Translations under genes and position numbers: made by a program
Notes under the pieces: generated by a model
Seen by the model: only the letters and a program-made list of their open reading frames with translations
The model's database searches: none
What the model was told of the DNA's origin: nothing
NCBI GenBank assembly: GCA_964387485.1
Contig: CAYLWV010000075.1
Coordinates: 1-7,152 of the forward strand
DNA from: Fluviibacter sp964387485
Lineage (GTDB): Bacteria; Pseudomonadota; Gammaproteobacteria; Burkholderiales; Rhodocyclaceae
Direction of reading: 5' to 3'
DNA: 7,152 bases
In this document: one piece after another, positions 1 through 5,824 of the stretch
How positions within the stretch are numbered: the first letter of the stretch is position 1
How the letters are laid out: every line of letters starts with the position of its first letter

Positions 1-1028
1 CCCAGCGGTGTGGCGCGCGGGTCAATGGCGATGCTACGACCCGGTGTCAGCGGGACGCCCAGTGCCCCAGGGGGGCCGGCGTCCGGGTTGTTGGGGTCCG
101 TTGGCAAGACGCGGAAAAAGACGTAGCTGGGGTTCGCATTGAGCAGGGTCTGTACCTTGGCGGGATTGTTGCGTGCCCAGTTCTGGATGCCTTGCATGGA
201 GGCGGTGTCTTTGGTGAGTGCCCCCTGCTTGATCAGCACGCTGCCGATGCTCTGATAGGGTTGTCCGTTCTGGTCTGCGTAACCCACGCGGACCCGACTA
301 CCATCCGGCATCTGTACGCGGCCGGACCCCTGAATCTGCAGGAAGAACAGTTCAATGGGGTCGTCGACCCAGGCCAGGGTTCGAGCGTTCATGCGGCCGG
401 GATTGGCTTCGATCTGCTCACGGGTCCAGTAGGGAATAACCTTGTTGTCATCCGTCAGACGACCCCGCACACGCTTGCCTTTGAGCTCCGGAAAGAGGTC
501 GCCGAGCTCGATGGTGAGCAGGTTGGCGGGTACACCGTAAATGGGGTAACGCGCTTTGCCGGTGGGTTGTTTGGCGCCCTGAAGGAGCGGTTCATAGTAG
601 CCCGTGAACAGACCGTTACCGGCGCCATCATTCTGTACCAGCTGGTAGGGTTGGTAGTATTTCTGGTAGTAGGCGCGAACGGCCGCCGGGTCTTTGCGCT
701 GGTTGTCCGTCAGTGCGCGGGCGGCGTTGCAGGCATCTTGCCAGCCTGTCTTTTTGCCCAATGCGTTGCAGCTTTGCAGTTGCGCTGGGATAGCTTCGGT
801 CAGAGTTTTATCATCGGTCCAGCCCGGTAGATCCGACCAGCTAGCGAGTTTGAGCGGTTTCACAATTTGGATGGCGGCGGCCGGTTTTTCCGGGGCGGCA
901 CAGGGTGGGCATTCGGTCGTGGCGCAGCCGGCCATGAGCACGGCTGAGGCGCCGGCTGTGAGCGCCTTGAGTAGGCTCAAGCCCTGAAATGCAGTAAGGT
1001 GTGCGGTGTTCGAAGTTGGTCGGATCAT
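1..1028 (-). CDS. mltA: Membrane-bound lytic murein transglycosylase A (MltA), 3' end outside window
   Basis: MltA is an outer-membrane lipoprotein that cleaves the MurNAc-GlcNAc bond of peptidoglycan, forming 1,6-anhydromuramic ends during wall turnover. The minus-strand frame stays open from 1028 to the left edge, about 342 codons; the E. coli protein has 365 residues. Numbered from the ATG at 1026-1028, it has a hydrophobic leader ending in a lipobox-like MAGC with Cys35, then the family motifs FTGYYEP (141-147) and FFLQIQGSG (228-236), and a GRSIAIDP stretch close to the edge. The catalytic aspartate of the C-terminal 3D domain (Asp308 of mature E. coli MltA) would lie beyond the edge, so activity cannot be judged. 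The start is doubtful. The ATG has no visible ribosome binding site and lies only 23 bases from the divergent gene's start. A TTG at 978-980 would give a compact leader (MSLLKAL..., Cys at 19) and leave promoter room, but the AGGG before it is too close to be ideal. Confidence 0.93.
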   Translation of the reverse strand, partial: MIRPTSNTAHLTAFQGLSLLKALTAGASAVLMAGCATTECPPCAAPEKPAAAIQIVKPLKLASWSDLPGWTDDKTLTEAIPAQLQSCNALGKKTGWQDACNAARALTDNQRKDPAAVRAYYQKYYQPYQLVQNDGAGNGLFTGYYEPLLQGAKQPTGKARYPIYGVPANLLTIELGDLFPELKGKRVRGRLTDDNKVIPYWTREQIEANPGRMNARTLAWVDDPIELFFLQIQGSGRVQMPDGSRVRVGYADQNGQPYQSIGSVLIKQGALTKDTASMQGIQNWARNNPAKVQTLLNANPSYVFFRVLPTDPNNPDAGPPGALGVPLTPGRSIAIDPRATPL

Positions 1029-1041
1029 GGCCAGAGCAAAT

Positions 1042-1045
1042 GAGG
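1042..1045 (+). promoter_or_regulatory. Ribosome binding site deciding the start of the DUF815 gene
   Basis: A GAGG core lies six bases before the GTG at 1052. The frame also offers a GTG at 1001 and an ATG at 1040, but neither has a comparable Shine-Dalgarno match, so GTG 1052 is preferred. The assignment is by eye. Confidence 0.6.
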
Positions 1046-1051
1046 TCAAAC

Positions 1052-1975
1052 GTGAATAAAACAGTTCCAAGTATACCGACTGTGGCCAGCGCCGGGATTG
1101 ATGCGCTGGCGGCGTTGCTGTTGCGCGCCGAGGCTGTGCTGGCCCGGTTGGAATCGGTATTGCCGGTCGCCAGTGATGCGGTGACGGACTGGTCGGCATC
1201 GGCCTGGCGCTGGGTGGTGAACAAGCGGACGGGTGTGGGATCCCTCGTGGCGGTGCCGCGCGTTTCGGAGATCAGTTTGTCGGATCTGCGCGATGTGGAT
1301 GAGCAGAAGCAGCGCCTGGTTGCCAATACCGAACAGTTTCTGGTTGGGCGCCCGGCCAACAATGTGCTGATGACCGGTGCGCGCGGTTGTGGCAAATCGT
1401 CTCTGGTGCGTGCTTTGCTTACCGCCTATCGTCACTATGGTGACGGGGGCTTACGCATCATCGAAATCGACAAACATGATCTGCGTGATATTCCGGACAT
1501 TGTGTCCCTGATTAGCGGCCGCTCCGAGCGCTTTATTCTATTCTGTGATGATCTATCCTTCGAAGCCGGTGAGGCCGGGTATACGGCGCTGAAGTCGGTG
1601 CTGGATGGTTCGGTGGCTGCCGTGCCGGACAATGTGCTGATTTATGCCACGTCCAACCGGCGACATCTGATGCCGGAGTACTTTTCGGAGAATGCCGCGA
1701 CGCGGCATGTCGATGAGGAAGTGCACCCGGCCGAAGCGGTTGAAGAAAAGATTTCGTTGTCCGAGCGCTTTGGTCTGTGGTTGTCCTTTTATCCATTCAG
1801 CCAGGACGCCTATCTGAATATTGTGAACGGCTGGCTGAAACATTATGGTGAAAGCGACGCGGCGATTGCCGATGCGCGGCAACATGCGCTTAACTGGGCG
1901 GTGGGGCGTGGTTCGCGTAGTGGGCGCGTGGCCGAGCAGTTTGCCCGCGATTGGGTGGGGCAGCATCAGTCATGA
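1052..1975 (+). CDS. DUF815-family P-loop ATPase (AAA-type), function unknown
   Basis: This 307-residue protein matches the DUF815 (COG2607) family of AAA-type ATPases, whose cellular role is not established. Numbered from GTG 1052, it shows an N-terminal helical region (1-75), a Walker A GARGCGKSS (109-117, Lys115), a Walker B ILFCDD ending at Asp166-Asp167, a sensor-1-like ATSN with Asn202, a SERFGLWL segment with Arg239 that is the likely arginine finger, and a C-terminal GRGSRSGRVA segment resembling sensor 2. All core ATPase motifs look intact. No signal peptide or clear membrane segment is seen, so it is probably cytoplasmic. The start is supported by GAGG six bases upstream; a longer reading from 1001 would run into the divergent mltA 5' end. 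Its stop overlaps the ATG of the Nudix gene, so the two are probably translated together. As I recall, the same neighbour occurs in many betaproteobacteria. The family call is firm; the function is open. Confidence 0.91.
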   Translation: MNKTVPSIPTVASAGIDALAALLLRAEAVLARLESVLPVASDAVTDWSASAWRWVVNKRTGVGSLVAVPRVSEISLSDLRDVDEQKQRLVANTEQFLVGRPANNVLMTGARGCGKSSLVRALLTAYRHYGDGGLRIIEIDKHDLRDIPDIVSLISGRSERFILFCDDLSFEAGEAGYTALKSVLDGSVAAVPDNVLIYATSNRRHLMPEYFSENAATRHVDEEVHPAEAVEEKISLSERFGLWLSFYPFSQDAYLNIVNGWLKHYGESDAAIADARQHALNWAVGRGSRSGRVAEQFARDWVGQHQS

Positions 1976-2979
1976 GCGGACAGCATCTAGTGGTGTCTGG
2001 TGCGCAGATTGACGCCAAGCTGACGCGGGTGTCGGCAGCGGTCATTCTGCGCGAGCACAACGGCAAGTGGCAATACCTGCTGGCGCAACGGCCACCGGGC
2101 AAAGCCTACGCCGGTTACTGGGAGTTCCCCGGCGGCAAGGTGGAAGCCGGTGAAAGTTTTGATCAGGCGTTGGTCCGTGAACTACAGGAAGAACTGGGGA
2201 TCACGGTCACGGCGATGACACCCTGGGTGACCCGCCATTTTGTGTATCCACATGCCCGGGTGGAAATCCGCTTCTTTCGTGTGAGCGATTGGGAAGGCCG
2301 GTTGCAGCCTCTGGAGCATACCGATACCGCCTGGATTGAAGCAGACCGCATGCGCGGTGTGCTTGAACTGGAGGGCATGCAGCCGCCATTCCCCGTGCAG
2401 CCGGTCTTGCCCGCCAATACCCCCATTCTGCGGGCGCTGGCTTTGCCGACGACGTATGCGATTACGAACGCCAGCGAGCATGGTGAGGATGGCGAGCTGC
2501 TTCGCCTCAAAGCGCAGCAGCCGTCGTTGGTGCAGGTACGCGAACATGCGTTGCCTGAAGCGATGCGTGGCGCTTTTTGTCGTGCGGCGGTGTCCGTGGT
2601 GCATGGTTACGGGGGGCAGATACTCGTCAATGGCACCGTGGCTGAGGCGCAGGCCTGCGGTGCCGATGGCGTACATCTGACGGCGGCACGGCTGATGGCT
2701 TGTGATGCCCGGCCGGAGGGCTTGATCGTGATGGCATCGTGTCACAACGCCGCCGAATTGCAGAAAGCCTCAGCGCTGGGACTGGATGCCGTGGTGCTGG
2801 GGCCGGTTGCCGCGACGGCGTCTCATCCAGGCCAAATACCGATGGGATGGACATCGTTTACCACGCTGATCGAGGGGGCTCCGATGCCGGTCTATGCTCT
2901 GGGCGGGATGGCGCTTTCTGATCTGGCAAAGGCGCAGTCGGCCGGTGCGCAGGGTGTAGCCATGATGCGGGGCTGGTAA
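1972..2979 (+). CDS. Nudix hydrolase (MutT-like) fused to a thiamine phosphate synthase-like domain
   Basis: This is a 335-residue two-domain protein. Residues 15-140 form a MutT-type Nudix domain with a complete Nudix box: Gly55, Glu61, Arg69-Glu70 and Glu73-Glu74-x-Gly76, fitting GX5EX7REUXEEXGU. MutT enzymes hydrolyse 8-oxo-dGTP to the monophosphate and so prevent mutation, which is the likely activity here. Residues 160-335 resemble ThiE/TenI, with QVRE (188-191), GADGVHL (230-236), ASCHN (255-259), TASHPG (282-287) and ALGG near the end. Several residues that ThiE uses for pyrophosphate and magnesium are replaced: Lys by His192, the Asp of the ND pair by Gly221, and the Lys of TxTK by His285. 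True thiamine phosphate synthase activity is therefore doubtful. Such fusions are common in beta- and gammaproteobacteria, often annotated as Nudix family hydrolase. The ATG at 1972 is chosen because it overlaps the upstream stop as ATGA, with a G-rich GGGTGGGG 11 bases before it; a TTG at 1951 is less likely. Confidence 0.93.
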   Translation: MSGQHLVVSGAQIDAKLTRVSAAVILREHNGKWQYLLAQRPPGKAYAGYWEFPGGKVEAGESFDQALVRELQEELGITVTAMTPWVTRHFVYPHARVEIRFFRVSDWEGRLQPLEHTDTAWIEADRMRGVLELEGMQPPFPVQPVLPANTPILRALALPTTYAITNASEHGEDGELLRLKAQQPSLVQVREHALPEAMRGAFCRAAVSVVHGYGGQILVNGTVAEAQACGADGVHLTAARLMACDARPEGLIVMASCHNAAELQKASALGLDAVVLGPVAATASHPGQIPMGWTSFTTLIEGAPMPVYALGGMALSDLAKAQSAGAQGVAMMRGW

Positions 2980-2991
2980 GCCCGCTTTTTT
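2967..2991 (+). terminator. Rho-independent terminator of the DUF815-Nudix operon
   Basis: GCGGGGCT (2967-2974) pairs with AGCCCGC (2979-2985), giving seven pairs with one bulged G around a four-base loop, followed by six T (2986-2991). The Nudix stop codon TAA (2977-2979) lies in the loop and at the base of the right arm. The T-tract overlaps the stop codon of the convergent yacG (2990-2992). There is no T-tract on the other side, so it should act on plus-strand transcripts only. Confidence 0.8.
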
Positions 2992-3217
2992 ATTGCTCGG
3001 TAGGCGGCTCGTCGGAGAGCCCCTGGTCGTTTTCCTGAACCGGAATACGGTAAGACTCCGACGCCCAGGCACCGAGATCAATCATCTTGCAGCGCTCCGA
3101 GCAGAAGGGGCGCCACTTATTTTCTGGCGCAAATACGGCCGGTTCACCGCAATGCGGGCAGGGGACTTTCTGACTCACGGGTTTAGATGGCGCAGAAGGT
3201 GAGGTCGAAGCGCACAT
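2990..3217 (-). CDS. yacG: YacG, zinc-binding DNA gyrase inhibitor
   Basis: YacG is a small zinc protein; in E. coli it binds the GyrB subunit of DNA gyrase and inhibits its activity. The 75-residue product has the four zinc cysteines Cys20, Cys23, Cys39 and Cys43 (CPHC and CSERC), followed by the family's MIDLGAWA segment (45-52) and an acidic, disordered tail, as in the 65-residue E. coli protein. Two starts are possible. The ATG at 3215-3217 overlaps the end of zapD by 35 bases and has AGGTGGA five bases upstream. The GTG at 3176-3178 lies four bases after the zapD stop and gives 62 residues, closer to the usual length, but lacks a visible ribosome binding site. I prefer the ATG with moderate certainty. 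It is the last gene of the minus-strand series, and I see no obvious terminator immediately after it. Confidence 0.93.
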   Translation of the reverse strand: MCASTSPSAPSKPVSQKVPCPHCGEPAVFAPENKWRPFCSERCKMIDLGAWASESYRIPVQENDQGLSDEPPTEQ

Positions 3218-4004
3218 CGCGTTCCACCTGGCGCGGACGCTGGTGAAAATCGGTTTCCATGAACCGCAGGTTCAGGGCATATTTGTTGGCGCTGGTTTCC
3301 GGTGTGATCATGGCATCGTGAATGCGGATGCGCAACATCTGGGCGTTAACGCCGGCCAGGGTGCGCTGGTAGCTGCCGCGCGATGCCGTATAGGCTTCCG
3401 GTGTGCCGCTGTCTCGCAGGAGGTGCAGCACAATGGCCAGGCCGTCACGCAACGGCAGGAAGGGCTCCAGCCAGGTTTGCAGGTCACGCTGACGTTGTGC
3501 TGTCGGCTGGTTGAGCCACAGATGGTAGGACGGAATGTCGAATTCGCTCAGGCCGCCCGGAATCAGCGAACGGTTCTTGACCGAGATCAGCCACTCGTTG
3601 TCGCGCAGATGCTGACCCAGTTTGCCGCTAAGGGCATGCAGCAGATTGAGTGCTTCGCTGATTTCATCGAGTGCGGTATCCAGCGCCTCGGACGAAATGT
3701 TCGGGTTGTCACGGAATGCCGTGAGTACCTGACGCTGACGTTCCAGCTCCTGCAGCAACTCGGACTTGAGATCCGGTCGGGCCACTTCGAGGATTTCGAA
3801 AAGGACGGTCAGCGCGGCGTGATGATCATGAATATCGGGCGCACCAAGGTAGTGCGCCATACGTGCGAACAGGTCTTCAAGGCGCAATAGGGCCCGGATG
3901 CGTTCGGTCAGAGGATATTCGTAGATCAACACGATAGGTTTGGTTTCGACCTTGGTTGGCGCCAAATCGACGGATTCTTCAAATAATAGCCCTATTTGCT
4001 GCAT
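3183..4004 (-). CDS. zapD: ZapD, FtsZ-bundling cell division protein
   Basis: ZapD (formerly YacF, DUF1342) is a cytoplasmic protein that binds the FtsZ C-terminus and cross-links FtsZ filaments in the Z ring. The 273-residue product aligns by eye with E. coli ZapD (247 residues) from about residue 25: IYEYPLTERIRALLRLE is the family's N-terminal helix, SLIPGG (about 145-150) with the following FDIPSYHLWL matches the conserved centre, and an LLRI/ALNLRFM pattern fits the C-terminal beta domain. The first 24 residues extend beyond the usual start. The ATG at 4002-4004 lies three bases after the coaE stop with only a weak ribosome binding site, so translational coupling to coaE is likely; a later start at the GTG or TTG just before the helix cannot be excluded. 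The gene order coaE-zapD-yacG is standard in beta- and gammaproteobacteria. Confidence 0.94.
   Translation of the reverse strand: MQQIGLLFEESVDLAPTKVETKPIVLIYEYPLTERIRALLRLEDLFARMAHYLGAPDIHDHHAALTVLFEILEVARPDLKSELLQELERQRQVLTAFRDNPNISSEALDTALDEISEALNLLHALSGKLGQHLRDNEWLISVKNRSLIPGGLSEFDIPSYHLWLNQPTAQRQRDLQTWLEPFLPLRDGLAIVLHLLRDSGTPEAYTASRGSYQRTLAGVNAQMLRIRIHDAMITPETSANKYALNLRFMETDFHQRPRQVERDVRFDLTFCAI
3223..3229 (-). promoter_or_regulatory. Ribosome binding site supporting the ATG start of yacG
   Basis: On the minus strand AGGTGGA ends five bases before the ATG at 3217 and lies inside the last codons of zapD. It is the reason for preferring this start over the downstream GTG at 3178. The match is imperfect. 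Confidence 0.45.
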
Positions 4005-4007
4005 TTG

Positions 4008-4700
4008 TTACATGCAACCCGGGTTTTTATCGTGTTTTTCGTGCTGTGCTGTGAGTCTCAGATACTGCGCATGGATGACATCCAGCTGCGCATCGCGGTC
4101 AGCGGGTGTGCCGCTGTTGTCGATAGTCTCGGTAGCCAGCGCTAGGCGCTGGTCACGCGGCGCCTGCGCCTGCAGCATTAGATCGGCCATATCTTCGGTG
4201 AGACCCATGGCGCTGGCGCGCGTCAGTAGACGGGCTTTCTGGATGTCCGGGGGGCAATCGACCACCAGGACACGGTCAGCCTGTTCTCGCAGAAAGCCTG
4301 TTTCAGCAAATAACGGAATGTCGGCGACCACATAGGGCGAGGTCGCTGCGGCGATGGCGCGCAGGGCTTCTCGCCGGATCATCGGGTGCAGAATCTGTTC
4401 GAGGCGTGTTTTGCGTTCAATCTGGTGAAAGACGATGTCGCGCAACGCAGCGCGGTTGAGTGTGCCGTCGGTGTTGAAGATGCTGTCGCCAAATTCGGTG
4501 CGTAATGCCGCCAGGGCAGTGCCATCGGGGGCGGTGAGTTGGTGGGCAATACGATCCGTGTCGATGACCTCGATGCCTAGTTGGCGCAGCCGCTCAGCGA
4601 CCGACGATTTTCCCGTGGCGATGCCGCCGGTCAGTACAACCAGCGGGCGGTCAATCTGCAGGTCGCTGCTTGTTACTCCCCCGGTTGTGACATTGCTCAT
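4008..4700 (-). CDS. coaE: Dephospho-CoA kinase
   Basis: CoaE phosphorylates the ribose 3'-hydroxyl of dephospho-CoA with ATP, the last step of coenzyme A synthesis, in the cytoplasm. The 230-residue product has the P-loop LTGGIATGKSS (23-33, Lys31), the DTD acceptor motif (47-49), the LHPMIR segment of the CoA-binding region, and VADIPLFAE before the lid region. All expected family elements are present. It is longer than E. coli CoaE (206 residues), mainly through about 18 polar N-terminal residues before the first beta strand and a charged tail (HEKHDKNPGCM). The ATG overlaps the proB stop by four bases (ATGA), which supports this start and indicates translational coupling, since no strong ribosome binding site is visible. 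zapD begins three bases after its stop. Confidence 0.96.
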   Translation of the reverse strand: MSNVTTGGVTSSDLQIDRPLVVLTGGIATGKSSVAERLRQLGIEVIDTDRIAHQLTAPDGTALAALRTEFGDSIFNTDGTLNRAALRDIVFHQIERKTRLEQILHPMIRREALRAIAAATSPYVVADIPLFAETGFLREQADRVLVVDCPPDIQKARLLTRASAMGLTEDMADLMLQAQAPRDQRLALATETIDNSGTPADRDAQLDVIHAQYLRLTAQHEKHDKNPGCM

Positions 4701-5824
4701 ACGAGAACGAGATTGTCTCGGTGGATCAACTCGGCGGCGTCAAGATAGCCCAGGCGGGCTTCGATATCACCGCTCGGGCAGCCGGCGATACGGCGGGCTT
4801 CGCTGCTGGCGTAGTTAATCAGGCCGCGGGCGATTTCCTGGCCGGTTTCGTTCAGGCAGGCGACCACGGCGCCGCGCTCGAATTCGCCATCGACCTGGGT
4901 GACGCCGACCGGCAACAGGCTGCTGCCAGCCAGGAGTGCTTTGCTGGCACCGGCATCTAGCTGGATACGTCCGGCCAGTTGCAGGTGATCGGCCAGCCAT
5001 TGCTTGCGGGCGGCTAAGGGTTGCTGGCTGGCCACGAGCAGCGTGCCGAGAGGTTCGCCTTTGAGTAAACGAGGGAGGGCTTCGGGTGTTCGTCCGCTGG
5101 CAATCACGGTATGCGCACCACTGCGCGCCGCACGTTTGGCAGCCCAGATCTTGGTGATCATGCCACCGGTGCCGACATGGCTGCCGCTACCGCCGGCCAT
5201 TCGTTCGTATTGCTCGTCGCCGGCAACGCCTTCGCTGACCAGGGTCGCTGTCGTATCTTTGCGCGGGTCCGCGGTGTAGAGGCCTTCCTGGTCCGTTAGG
5301 ATGATGAGCGCATCCGCTTCGATCAGGTTGGCAACCAGCGCGCCCAGCGTGTCGTTGTCGCCAAAGCGGATTTCATCCGTGGCAACCGTGTCGTTTTCAT
5401 TGATGATGGGTAGGACGCCCAGATCCAGCAGGGTGCTGATCGTGGCGCGGGCGTTCAGGTAGCGTGTGCGGTCAGCCAGATCTTCATGCGTGAGCAGAAT
5501 CTGGGCGGTACGGATACCGTGCGCGCCGAAGGCCTGCTGATAGGTTTGCGCCAGGCCCATCTGGCCAACGGCGGCCGCTGCCTGTAGTTCGGGAATGCTG
5601 CCGGGGCGTTTGGTCCAGCCCAGTTGCTGCATGCCACAGGCGATGGCCCCGGATGACACCAGGAGTAAACGGCAGTCCTGCGCGGCCAGCGTGGCCATCT
5701 GCTGTGCCCAGCTGTTGATGGCGGCCAGATCGAGCCCTGTACCGTTATTCGTGATGAGTGCGCTGCCGATCTTGACGACGAGCGTACGGGCTTCGGTCAG
5801 AGGTTGGCGAGCGGTTTGCGTCAC
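4697..5824 (-). CDS. proB: Glutamate 5-kinase
   Basis: ProB phosphorylates L-glutamate to gamma-glutamyl phosphate, the first and usually proline-inhibited step of proline synthesis. The 375-residue length is normal for the two-domain form. The amino-acid kinase domain spans about 1-265, with VVKIGS (16-21, Lys18), the glutamate-loop INENDTV (141-147), FGDNDTLGA (Gly155-Gly161 core) and the nucleotide-binding GTGGMITK (218-225, Lys225). A PUA domain follows at about 285-365, marked by DAGASKALL and a GLINYASSEARRIAG stretch. The start is a GTG whose last bases overlap the obgE stop (GTGA, four bases), and the stop overlaps coaE by four bases, so the gene is embedded in a coupled series. The next enzyme, ProA, is not in the window. 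No frameshift or missing key residue is seen. Confidence 0.97.
   Translation of the reverse strand: MTQTARQPLTEARTLVVKIGSALITNNGTGLDLAAINSWAQQMATLAAQDCRLLLVSSGAIACGMQQLGWTKRPGSIPELQAAAAVGQMGLAQTYQQAFGAHGIRTAQILLTHEDLADRTRYLNARATISTLLDLGVLPIINENDTVATDEIRFGDNDTLGALVANLIEADALIILTDQEGLYTADPRKDTTATLVSEGVAGDEQYERMAGGSGSHVGTGGMITKIWAAKRAARSGAHTVIASGRTPEALPRLLKGEPLGTLLVASQQPLAARKQWLADHLQLAGRIQLDAGASKALLAGSSLLPVGVTQVDGEFERGAVVACLNETGQEIARGLINYASSEARRIAGCPSGDIEARLGYLDAAELIHRDNLVLV

Noticed and set aside
192..830. Plus-strand open frame of 212 codons with hydrophobic stretches
   Set aside because: It lies antisense to mltA, whose frame shows clear family motifs throughout. The plus-strand frame has no recognisable domain and is a GC-rich shadow.
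967..997. Possible plus-strand promoter with TTGAGT as -35 for the DUF815 gene
   Set aside because: The spacing leads only to a poor -10 candidate around 990-997, so I cannot support it by eye.
1019..1047. Possible minus-strand promoter with TTGACC as -35 for mltA
   Set aside because: No good -10 at 16-18 bases; the nearest partial match is at a 14-base spacing. It would matter only if mltA starts at 980.
841..1435. Minus-strand open frames opposite the start of the DUF815 gene
   Set aside because: They are Arg/Ser/Thr-rich with no domain, antisense to a gene with full ATPase motifs, and overlap mltA in a different frame.
2182..2745. Minus-strand open frame of 187 codons inside the Nudix gene
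   Set aside because: It is His/Arg-rich, has no motif, and lies opposite a complete Nudix box and ThiE-like domain.
3243..3890. Plus-strand open frame of 215 codons opposite zapD
   Set aside because: Antisense shadow; ZapD is clearly supported by its conserved segments, and the opposite frame matches nothing I recognise.
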